DNA of 15,443 nt, from assembly GCA_020438915.1 (NCBI GenBank), contig JAGQTR010000017.1:1-15443 (forward strand), read 5' to 3'. A program made the translations under genes and the position numbers. The notes beneath the pieces are model-generated. The model did no database searches and was not told the origin of the DNA. It was given only the letters and a program-made list of their open reading frames with translations. This stretch comes from Mycobacterium sp. Its GTDB lineage: Bacteria; Actinomycetota; Actinomycetes; Mycobacteriales; Mycobacteriaceae. Below are positions 7,072 to 13,290 of the stretch, piece after piece (position 1 is the stretch's first letter; each line of letters begins with the position of its first letter).

Positions 7072-8178
7072 CTAGCCGAGTTGGTAGACGCGCCTGGCGT
7101 TTCCGTGTGCGATCAGGTCAACCACTCTGACCGCATCGGCGTGGCTCCATTCGCCGGCGTCGACGAACTGCCGCAACGTGGCATGGATCCCGGCGCGCCA
7201 GAGCGCAGCGCCCAGGTAGTGCAGTTCGGCCGGCCCGAACCCGTCGGACGAGTACAGAATCTTGCGGAACGGGGCCATCTCCAGAAGTCGACCGATGAAG
7301 GCGGCCGATCGGGCACCGAGATAGTTGATGGCCAGGCCACCGTCGAGGTAGACATTGTTGAACGCCTGCGCCAGATAGCCGGCCTCGCGTTCGTACGGAT
7401 AGCAGTGCAGCAGAAGGACCGGAGTTTCACCGCTGATCTGCAGAAAGTCGCGCAGGTGCAGAGGATTGGCGGCGTACAGGTCGCAGTCGCGGTCACCGAA
7501 CCCCACGTGGAACTGCAATGGTTTGCCCAACCGCAGCGCCCGGTGCAGGCCGAAGCGTAGCAATACCCGATCGGTGAGTTGCATGCCACCGTCGTCACGC
7601 CAGCGTGCGGCCGCGTCGACGACTTCGGCTGGGGCCGGATCGGAGAGGTCGCCGATGAAGCCGCCGCGGTAGGCCAGGATAGATTTGGTAGCCACCGCAT
7701 TACCGGTCCGCTCCCACAGGATCTCGTCGAACGCCGAGATATAGTCCCCCGATGCCGCCGCGGCTTCCTCGGCGACCGACTCCAACCGGACGACCTCGGC
7801 AACCGCGCCGACCGAGAGAGATGCCACACCGTCGAGATCGGCTACCCCGCCGGCGAATCCGGTGTCGAGCAGCCAGTTAGATACCTGCGCCGCGGACAGG
7901 AACAGTCTGGCCAGCTCGGGCTCGGGGATTTCGCAGCGGTGTCGCCAGTAAGTGTTGGCGTCGGCATGCCTGGGTAGGCCGAGCAGCGGGCCGCATCGTG
8001 CCCGGACCGCAAAGCCGAGTTGGGTGTCGAAGGCCGAGTCGAACGATGCCAGCGGCTCGGTGTTTGCCTCGTTGAGCGCGTTCTCGAAGCGGGAGCGATC
8101 ACCGGGGGTGAGCCAACAACCGTGTGCGTGGTGATCGACCAACCGCACTGCCCCGATGTGCTCGCGCAGCGCCGTCAC
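7072..8178 (-). CDS. Amidohydrolase, FluG N-terminal-like
   Basis: This encodes 368 residues of an Amidohydro_2-type TIM-barrel hydrolase. The probable metal ligands are His17 and His19 (DHHAH), His224 (LQFHVGFGD), His258 (LLLHCYPYE) and Asp312 (YSSDGFG); Lys165 in ATKSILAYRGG is a candidate for a bridging carboxylated lysine. The same type of domain forms the N-terminal half of the fungal FluG protein, whose C-terminal half is glutamine-synthetase-like. Here that second half is the adjacent upstream gene: its TGA is followed at once by the GTG of this gene, so the two proteins should be made in step. A likely role is hydrolysis of a gamma-glutamyl or related amide, which is inference. The M. 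tuberculosis counterpart is probably the gene after glnA3. Confidence 0.82.
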   Translation of the reverse strand: MTALREHIGAVRLVDHHAHGCWLTPGDRSRFENALNEANTEPLASFDSAFDTQLGFAVRARCGPLLGLPRHADANTYWRHRCEIPEPELARLFLSAAQVSNWLLDTGFAGGVADLDGVASLSVGAVAEVVRLESVAEEAAAASGDYISAFDEILWERTGNAVATKSILAYRGGFIGDLSDPAPAEVVDAAARWRDDGGMQLTDRVLLRFGLHRALRLGKPLQFHVGFGDRDCDLYAANPLHLRDFLQISGETPVLLLHCYPYEREAGYLAQAFNNVYLDGGLAINYLGARSAAFIGRLLEMAPFRKILYSSDGFGPAELHYLGAALWRAGIHATLRQFVDAGEWSHADAVRVVDLIAHGNARRVYQLG

Positions 8179-9549
8179 TCATACGCTCCAGGCGAGTCGG
8201 AACTTCCCGGCAAGCTCATCGGGACTCAGATCGCAATAGTTGTCGTGCTCGTAGCGCCGGACCGCGACTACGGCGTCGACTATCGCGTCGCCGAGAACGC
8301 CACGTAGCAGCGAGGATCGATCGAGTGCGTCGATGGCCTCGGATTGGCTCGGCGTCAACAGAGCGACGCCGGCCTCGTCGCGTTGAGTCCCGCTCAGCGT
8401 GGCGGGGTCGACGGTGACCTGCTCGGGCAACCCCAGTTCGCGATCGATGCCGTCGAGCGCCAGACCGAGGATCGTGGCCGATGCGAGATAGGGGTTTGCT
8501 GACGGATCGACCACCTTGACCTCGACGTTGCCGCCGCGCGGATTGGCCGGCCCGCCCGGTAGGAAACGCACCGCGGCTTCACGGTTCTCGGTGCCCCAGC
8601 AGGTGTGGGCGCCTGACCAATGGCCCGGCTGCATGCGCAGCCCCGACAGGATAGAGCCGCACAGCACGCCCTGGGCCTGGCCCAAGCCGGCGAGCACTCC
8701 GGCCACGGCGGAGGCGCCCGCTGCCGTCATCCCGGAAGGTCCCTGGCCGTCGGCGAACAGTGGGGACTCCCCGCGGGTGAGTGAAAAGTGCTGATGTGCG
8801 CCAGTTCCGACGCTTCCGGCGAACGGAACCGGCGACAGACTCACCCGCATTCCGTACCGTCGTGCCACCCTGGCGACGATGATGCGCATCAGTATCAGCT
8901 GGTCGGCTGCCGCCACGGGTTCTAGAGGAGCCAGTGAAATCTCGAACTGATTGGCCCCGTACTCGGGATGGAACTGTTCGATGGCCACACCCGCGGTAGT
9001 CGCGGCGTCAGTGACATCCCTGACGAATCCTTCGTGCTCGAGTACCCCGGCCAGCCCGTACTGCGCCCACAGGTGGGCGGGCAGGGCCTCACCGCCCGGT
9101 CCTACGAGCACAAACTCCATCTCGTGGCCGATCAGCGCTCTGATGCCCGCGTCGGAGGACTTCGCCTGTATGCGGGTCAGCGCACCGCGGGAGCAGAAGG
9201 GATCCGGTGATCCGTCCTGATTGAAGAAAGAGCTTGGCGCCCAGGCTAATCCGTCACCGAGAATCCGCACTCCGCCCAGGTCGATGCGGATCCGCTGGTC
9301 CCCCACCACACCGGTGTCTTCTCCGAACACAATGCCGGCCTGGTCGACTGCGAACACGTGCCAGACCGGACTTGCGCCCAGCCCCGGATCGGCGAACGTC
9401 GCCATCCGCGGCAGCGGAATGGTCTTGGCGTGGATGAGCCCCGCCGGGTTGACGACCGTGCCGATGAGGGTGGTGACTCCATCGGAGGCGAGCTTGGCCT
9501 CCAACTGGGCTATCGCGGTGACGGCGAGTGGTTTGGCCATGTGTGCCAT
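8179..9549 (-). CDS. glnA3: Glutamine synthetase-like ligase (GlnA3/FluG type)
   Basis: This encodes 456 residues with a beta-grasp N-terminus (TLIGTVVNPAGLIHAKTIPL) and the catalytic barrel of glutamine synthetases. Visible active-site residues are Glu143 and Glu145 (GHEMEF), Glu196 and Glu203 (HPEYGANQFE), His252 (GAHQH), Arg305 (GLRMQPG), Arg323 and Arg328 (NREAAVR), and Glu343 in NVEVKVVDPSANPYL. The flap segment PGHWSGAH lacks the catalytic Glu of true glutamine synthetases, and the usual R-x-E-x-R is N-x-E-x-K. It therefore more likely ligates glutamate to another amine than to ammonia. The start is ATG 9549; ATG 9540 is also possible, and a longer form from 9657 would overlap the upstream gene by 76 nt. 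It lies in an operon with the CMD-family and amidohydrolase genes. The symbol rests on recalled synteny with M. tuberculosis. Confidence 0.82.
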   Translation of the reverse strand: MAHMAKPLAVTAIAQLEAKLASDGVTTLIGTVVNPAGLIHAKTIPLPRMATFADPGLGASPVWHVFAVDQAGIVFGEDTGVVGDQRIRIDLGGVRILGDGLAWAPSSFFNQDGSPDPFCSRGALTRIQAKSSDAGIRALIGHEMEFVLVGPGGEALPAHLWAQYGLAGVLEHEGFVRDVTDAATTAGVAIEQFHPEYGANQFEISLAPLEPVAAADQLILMRIIVARVARRYGMRVSLSPVPFAGSVGTGAHQHFSLTRGESPLFADGQGPSGMTAAGASAVAGVLAGLGQAQGVLCGSILSGLRMQPGHWSGAHTCWGTENREAAVRFLPGGPANPRGGNVEVKVVDPSANPYLASATILGLALDGIDRELGLPEQVTVDPATLSGTQRDEAGVALLTPSQSEAIDALDRSSLLRGVLGDAIVDAVVAVRRYEHDNYCDLSPDELAGKFRLAWSV

Positions 9550-9581
9550 CGATACCAGTCGCAGTGCCGCCGCGCCAGACG

Positions 9582-10064
9582 TTAGAGCGTGATCTTGCAG
9601 CTCTGCCCGATGTCGAGGGTTCGTAGCATGCGGCCCATCCCAACCCACATAGCGCACGAGATGGCCAGATCGGTCAGCAACTCGTCGTCGAAGTGGGCCT
9701 TCGCGCGCTCCCAGAAGTCCTCGTCATCGCGAAGTTCGGTGTGGTCGCTGGCGAATCGGTGGGCGAATTCCATTGCAACGCGCTCGGTGTCGGTGTAGCC
9801 GGGCCAGCTCTGCCACTGGGGCGCGTGGTTGTAGAACTCTTCGTCGATACCGCTGGCCTCGCCCTCGGAGTCCCGGGTGTTCTGGCAGACCACGCACTCA
9901 TTGGCATGGGCGATGACGATGCGGGCGGCCTCGCGGACACGAATGGGCAACCTGCCCTTCGTGTACACCGCATGGCTGAAGTTGGCCATGGCGGTGCCCA
10001 GTTCAGGCGATTTGACCGCGAAACCCGAAACGTCGTCGTCGGCGAAGTCCCCGATTCGGCTCAT
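9582..10064 (-). CDS. Carboxymuconolactone decarboxylase/AhpD-like protein
   Basis: This encodes 160 mostly helical residues of the CMD family. The segment VREAARIVIAHANECVVCQ contains Glu45, then eleven residues, Cys57, two residues, Cys60. This is the first part of the AhpD motif (E-x11-C-x2-C-x3-H), but position 64 is Arg instead of His. CMD-like proteins include peroxidases that use the paired cysteines and lactone decarboxylases that do not. With both cysteines kept, a thiol-redox role is plausible, though the missing histidine would weaken the known proton relay. It sits 32 nt before the glutamine synthetase-like gene and is probably the first gene of that operon. No clear ribosome site precedes ATG 10064; TAACTT about 50 nt upstream may act as a -10. 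Confidence 0.8.
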   Translation of the reverse strand: MSRIGDFADDDVSGFAVKSPELGTAMANFSHAVYTKGRLPIRVREAARIVIAHANECVVCQNTRDSEGEASGIDEEFYNHAPQWQSWPGYTDTERVAMEFAHRFASDHTELRDDEDFWERAKAHFDDELLTDLAISCAMWVGMGRMLRTLDIGQSCKITL

Positions 10065-10169
10065 GGCCGCATGGTACGCGGCGCGGTCGTCGGATGCTTC
10101 GTTAGATGTGCTAGGAAAGTTACGGCATCGGAGAATGGGCTGCGCCGGCCCCGCTTGGGTTGCGAACCG

Positions 10170-10649
10170 CTACTGGGGCGGGCGGGACACGCACTGAGCC
10201 GAGTAGAGCTCCTCGCCGAGTTTGCCCATCAGCTCGAGCTGGGTCTCCAGGTAATCGATGTGCTGCTCCTCGTCGGCGAGGATCTTCTCTAAAAGGTTCG
10301 CCGAGGTGGCATCGCCCTTCTCCCGGCACATGATGATGCCCGGCTTGAGGCGCTCGACGACCTCATACTCGATCGCGAGATCTGCCTCGAACTGTTCGCG
10401 CAGCGTCTGCCCAACCCGCAAAGAGAACAACCGCTGATAATTGGGTAGGCCGTCGAGAATCAGGATGCGATCGGTGATCTCCTCGGCGTGAACCATTTCT
10501 TCGAAAGATTCCTTGCGGGTGTGCTCCGCCAACTCGGTGAAGCCCCAGTTGTCCTGCATTTTGGAATGCAGGAAATACTGATTGATCGCCGTGAGTTCGC
10601 TCGTCAATTGCTCATTGAGCAACTTCAGAACCTCGGGATCGCCTTGCAT
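10170..10649 (-). CDS. bfrA: Bacterioferritin BfrA
   Basis: This encodes 159 residues, the length of mycobacterial BfrA. It forms a 24-subunit cytoplasmic iron-storage shell with heme bound between subunit pairs. Ferroxidase ligands are visible at Glu18, Glu51 and His54, followed by the later Glu pair and the EEQH motif; Met52 is the axial heme ligand. ATG 10649 is fixed by AGGAG 5 nt upstream and by the conserved MQGDPEVLKLLN start; an upstream GTG at 10769 would add 40 unconserved residues. Its promoter lies in the 249-bp divergent region that contains two IdeR-type boxes, so iron-dependent control is expected. Its partner ferredoxin gene is encoded divergently, one gene away. Confidence 0.96.
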   Translation of the reverse strand: MQGDPEVLKLLNEQLTSELTAINQYFLHSKMQDNWGFTELAEHTRKESFEEMVHAEEITDRILILDGLPNYQRLFSLRVGQTLREQFEADLAIEYEVVERLKPGIIMCREKGDATSANLLEKILADEEQHIDYLETQLELMGKLGEELYSAQCVSRPPQ

Positions 10650-10717
10650 GGTCACTCCTAAACGCTTTGATGAATGATCGCGTGCGCTCTCTGCACCGGG
10701 CTGTGCGAGACGCTTCA

Positions 10718-10723
10718 AATCTA
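10718..10723 (-). promoter_or_regulatory. Probable -10 element of bfrA
   Basis: On the minus strand this reads TAGATT, a good TANNNT -10, 68 nt before the bfrA ATG. No strong -35 is visible, which fits a promoter that depends on an activator. The iron boxes lie 104-147 bp further upstream. Confidence 0.4.
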
Positions 10724-10826
10724 GTGCACAACCGCCGCCGATTGCCCACTCATCGCGGCTGCGGACCACGTTTCTGCGAGGTTTACCGAACCGGGGCGAC
10801 GCCGGCGCGGCCGGATCGCGAGCTGC

Positions 10827-10845
10827 CCTAGACTGGCTAACCTAA
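10827..10845. promoter_or_regulatory. IdeR-type iron box, half-conserved
   Basis: CCTAGACTGGCTAACCTAA matches the consensus TWAGGTWAGSCTWACCTWA at 12 of 19 positions, with a perfect right half (GCTAACCTAA). It lies 1 bp from a second box. IdeR loads DNA as paired dimers, so a weak site next to a strong one is plausible. Confidence 0.6.
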
Positions 10846-10846
10846 G

Positions 10847-10865
10847 TAAGGTTAGACTCCGCTAA
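10847..10865. promoter_or_regulatory. IdeR-type iron box overlapping a -10 element
   Basis: TAAGGTTAGACTCCGCTAA matches the IdeR consensus at 15 of 19 positions, with a perfect left half. It overlaps TAGACT (10853-10858), the best plus-strand -10, 41-46 nt before the start at 10899. IdeR with iron bound here would block that promoter. Confidence 0.7.
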
Positions 10866-10898
10866 CTGCTGGGGCAGACAGATGGGCAAGGGCGACCA

Positions 10899-11531
10899 AT
10901 GAACGAGTACGATCACCACTCGTTCATTCTTGCCTGCGATTTCCACGTTGACGATGTCGGTCGTATGTGGAAATGGCTGACAAAGCATCATGACCGTCTG
11001 GATGCCATCGGGGCCCATCACGTCGTCCTGTACGAGTCGATCTGGGAACCACGCAGAGTATTGGTGACAATCGGAATTCGGCACGCTCGGTCAATTCGGG
11101 ACGTCTTGCGGTCGCCGGCACTGTTTGAATTGTTCAATATCTCGGGAGCCGATGATATTCCGCCGATCTTCGGTGGCGAGGTCATCGAGAAGATCGATCT
11201 GGATGCGTCCTCGACCGGAGAACACATCGGCCGGGTCGTCATGGGCGTCATATCCTTGGTCGACGACGTGCCTGCTCTGATGGAAAGGGTGCACGACCGC
11301 TTGGAGCGGTTCCAACAATGCGGGGTCCGTAAGATTTGGGCCTACCGCGCTCTCGATGACGGCCGCGAAGTCCTAATCCTGCAGGAGCTCTGCGACGAGC
11401 TCAGTGCGCGGCAGTGGATCGAGCATTCCGATGCGGCCGCCGAGTGGATGCCCAACGTCGGGTTGGGGGCCTACCCCACCCGGTTCGTCGGCAGGTTCGC
11501 CCATCTGATGAGCGTCGGCGAACAGGGATAG
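10899..11531 (+). CDS. Hypothetical protein with two similar alpha/beta domains, in the iron operon
   Basis: This encodes 210 residues that I do not recognise by name. The protein looks like an internal duplication: residues about 9-100 and 113-205 share a strand, a VDDV motif (17-20 and 121-124), a long amphipathic helix, then paired strands (RRVLVTIGI against REVLILQEL), a short helix (RSPALFELF against EHSDAAAEW) and a final strand. This order fits two ferredoxin-like, dimeric alpha/beta-barrel domains of the ABM/EthD kind, a fold that includes heme-degrading enzymes, but no heme ligands can be assigned. ATG 10899 has AAGGG 6 nt upstream. It lies 9 nt before the ferredoxin gene and directly after the iron boxes, which points to a role in iron use; this is inference. 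Confidence 0.75.
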   Translation: MNEYDHHSFILACDFHVDDVGRMWKWLTKHHDRLDAIGAHHVVLYESIWEPRRVLVTIGIRHARSIRDVLRSPALFELFNISGADDIPPIFGGEVIEKIDLDASSTGEHIGRVVMGVISLVDDVPALMERVHDRLERFQQCGVRKIWAYRALDDGREVLILQELCDELSARQWIEHSDAAAEWMPNVGLGAYPTRFVGRFAHLMSVGEQG

Positions 11532-11540
11532 CGAGCGCCC

Positions 11541-11780
11541 ATGTTTGTCTGCCTGTGCACCGGAGCCACCAGCCACGTGGTTGACGAGGTCGTGGCCAAC
11601 GGAGCGCGAACTTCCAGGGATATCGCCGCGATATGCGGCGCCGGAGGCGACTGTGGTCGATGCCGGCGCACATTGCGGGCCATCATCGCGGCGCATTCGG
11701 AAGTGGCCGACTGCAAATCCAAAGTGGCCGAATGCACATCCAAAGCGGCTGACTGCAAATCCAATAGCATCAGCCGCTAA
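11541..11780 (+). CDS. bfd: Bacterioferritin-associated ferredoxin with a cysteine-heptad tail
   Basis: This encodes 79 residues. The first 50 or so match Bfd, a small cytoplasmic [2Fe-2S] protein that passes electrons to the bacterioferritin heme so that stored ferric iron is reduced and released. The four cluster cysteines are in the same places as in E. coli Bfd: Cys4 and Cys6 (VCLC), Cys38 and Cys41 (CGRC). Cys32 is extra. After the conserved LRAIIAAH helix the protein carries a tail of three seven-residue repeats, each with one cysteine, not seen in E. coli Bfd. It follows the 210-residue gene by 9 nt with a weak ribosome site, and the stop lies inside a terminator hairpin. The divergent bfrA is its expected partner. 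Confidence 0.88.
   Translation: MFVCLCTGATSHVVDEVVANGARTSRDIAAICGAGGDCGRCRRTLRAIIAAHSEVADCKSKVAECTSKAADCKSNSISR
11700..11762 (+). repeat. Three in-frame 21-bp repeats in bfd
   Basis: Units at 11700-11720, 11721-11741 and 11742-11762 encode EVADCKS, KVAECTS and KAADCKS. Units 1 and 3, and units 1 and 2, each differ at only a few bases, so the array probably arose by recent slippage. Valine or alanine and cysteine fall at a and d positions of a heptad, so the tail should form an amphipathic helix with a stripe of cysteines. Confidence 0.85.
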
Positions 11781-11799
11781 CGGCTCAGGTGCTGTTTTT
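11766..11799 (+). terminator. Intrinsic terminator of the bfd operon
   Basis: AGCATCAGCCG (11766-11776) pairs with CGGCT (11781-11785) and GGTGCT (11788-11793) around the loop CTAA. This gives an eleven-pair stem with one G-U pair and a two-base bulge. Five T follow at 11795-11799. The stem contains the bfd stop codon, and the right arm and T tract lie within the last codons of the opposing crotonase gene. Confidence 0.65.
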
Positions 11800-12543
11800 C
11801 CCGGTGAACTCGGCAAGCGCGGCGGCGTTGGCCGCGCCGCCGAGCAGTTCGACGAAGTGTGCGTTCTCGCGTTCGGTGGCCGCGTTGATTCCCCCGCGGT
11901 AAGGGGCGACCATCGTCTGCTTGACCGCCACCAGACTTGCAATCGAGCGGGACGCCAAAACTTCAGCGTGCCTTCGAGCCTCCGGCAACAGCTCGTCGGG
12001 TTCGCACACCTTCCACGCAAGGCCCATTCGGTGGGCCTCGGCGGCATCGATCCACTCCGAGGACAGCAGCAGCCAGGCCGCGTTCTGCCTGCCGACCAGC
12101 TGCGGGAGCAAGTATGACGAGGCTGCCTCCGGGGCGACGCCGAGGCTGGTGAACGGGCACTTCAGCCGGGCGGTGGACGACATGAACACCAGGTCGGCGT
12201 AGCCGAGAATGGTCGTGCCGATGCCAAGACCGACGCCGTTGACGGCGCAGAGGAGTGGCTTGGGCAGGTCGGTCAAAGCGCTGATCATGGTTGAGAAGTG
12301 ACTGCCCTGGCTGCTAAGCGAGGAATCGGCGATGCGTGACTGCATCTCCTTGAGATCGTTGCCCGCGCTGAACGCACGACCTGCTCCGGTGAGCAGTACT
12401 ACTGCGACATCGGGGTCGACGGCGGCATCCTGCAGCGCCACAGCGGTGGCGAGGTAGAGCTCTTCGTTGAACGCGTTGAGCGCCTCGGGCCTGTCCAGAA
12501 CCAGGGTGCGGACGCGGTTGTCGTCGCTGATCTGCAGTGTCAC
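11785..12543 (-). CDS. Enoyl-CoA hydratase/isomerase (crotonase) family protein
   Basis: This encodes 252 residues. The crotonase oxyanion-hole segment is AFSAGNDLKEM (57-67), and the second glycine-rich loop is NGVGLGIGTTILGYAD (102-117). Classical hydratases have a catalytic Glu near residue 110; here it is Thr. Glu139 in FTSLGVAPEAASS matches the single catalytic Glu of delta3,delta2-enoyl-CoA isomerases, so isomerase activity in unsaturated fatty-acid or sterol side-chain oxidation is more likely than hydration. GTG 12543 overlaps the stop of the upstream EthD-like gene in GTGA, so translation is coupled. The gene converges on bfd with only 4 bp between the stops. Confidence 0.85.
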   Translation of the reverse strand: MTLQISDDNRVRTLVLDRPEALNAFNEELYLATAVALQDAAVDPDVAVVLLTGAGRAFSAGNDLKEMQSRIADSSLSSQGSHFSTMISALTDLPKPLLCAVNGVGLGIGTTILGYADLVFMSSTARLKCPFTSLGVAPEAASSYLLPQLVGRQNAAWLLLSSEWIDAAEAHRMGLAWKVCEPDELLPEARRHAEVLASRSIASLVAVKQTMVAPYRGGINAATERENAHFVELLGGAANAAALAEFTGKNST

Positions 12544-13259
12544 GGCTGCAGCGTAGCTGCCGATGCGAACGCGTCGCGAAGCACATAACGGCTTGTCGGG
12601 ACGGTGTCGATGTCGCGATTGGCTCCGAAAGCCGCAGTGCTGTTGACCATCCGGGTCATTCGGTCGCGCAGGTCGTCGTCGTCGGCGGCACCGAAGAACG
12701 CGTGTAGGTCCGACATCGCCTCGATCGGAAACAGTTCCTCGACGATGGCCGAGATCGGCGGAGAATTCTCGGTGAGCCCGCGCACCACGGCGTTCTGTGT
12801 GTAGCCGAAGGTCGACTGGGTGTCGATCGCGACCTGCGTGTGGTCGTCGTGCCATCGCGTCAGCCAGGTCGCCTCGTCGAGGTCGGCCGGCCGGCGCAGC
12901 AGCGCCACGTTCGCCAGGCCCGGGGTGCGTTGGCCCGGTCGGGTGGGTGGCGGCGTCATGGGAACCGACTCGGTCACCAGGTATGCCCCGACATGGTCGC
13001 AGACATCGTTCAACAGCGTCACAGCCGTCCGGATCTGTTCTCCGTAGCACTGCTGGGTCCAGATGCTGACCAACGCCGTCACCGGCGGGTCCAGAGTGGT
13101 CAGGGTCATCAGCGACTCGCTGACCACTGCGTCGCGGACATTGACCGTCAGGCCGGGTGCACCGGTGTCGAGGAGCTTGTGGGCGATGTCGGTGCGCAAC
13201 CGGGTGCACCACGCCTCATCCCCAGGTGCTCCCCGCAAGATGATGACGACTTTCTCCAC
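12540..13259 (-). CDS. EthD-domain protein (dimeric alpha/beta barrel)
   Basis: This encodes 239 residues. The first part (1-100) begins with a strand MEKVVIILRG and looks like a degenerate barrel domain. The second (about 115-228) has the EthD signature: a strand NVALLRRP, then the helix EATWLTRWHDDH, a strand, and late histidine- and aspartate-rich helices. EthD-like proteins often accompany degradation enzymes, but their biochemical role is mostly unknown. GTG 13259 is the most likely start, as no other start codon lies nearby in frame and upstream sequence would run into the divergent gene at 13291; no ribosome site is visible, so a leaderless message is possible. It is coupled to the crotonase gene. 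Confidence 0.75.
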   Translation of the reverse strand: MEKVVIILRGAPGDEAWCTRLRTDIAHKLLDTGAPGLTVNVRDAVVSESLMTLTTLDPPVTALVSIWTQQCYGEQIRTAVTLLNDVCDHVGAYLVTESVPMTPPPTRPGQRTPGLANVALLRRPADLDEATWLTRWHDDHTQVAIDTQSTFGYTQNAVVRGLTENSPPISAIVEELFPIEAMSDLHAFFGAADDDDLRDRMTRMVNSTAAFGANRDIDTVPTSRYVLRDAFASAATLQP

Positions 13260-13290
13260 TGGGTGAACATATCCGGTCCAGAATGGAGGG

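Noticed and set aside
10838..10856. Single palindrome CTAACCT-N5-AGGTTAG as the regulator site
   Set aside because: The half-sites face outward relative to the IdeR consensus; reading them as the inner halves of two adjacent 19-bp boxes explains them better.
11700..11762. CRISPR-like or non-coding tandem array
   Set aside because: Units are directly joined without spacers and are in frame with bfd, so they are a protein repeat.
11785..13212. Longer crotonase frame starting at 13212
   Set aside because: The upstream part is an alternative frame through the EthD-like gene with no crotonase content; GTG 12543 gives a normal family length.
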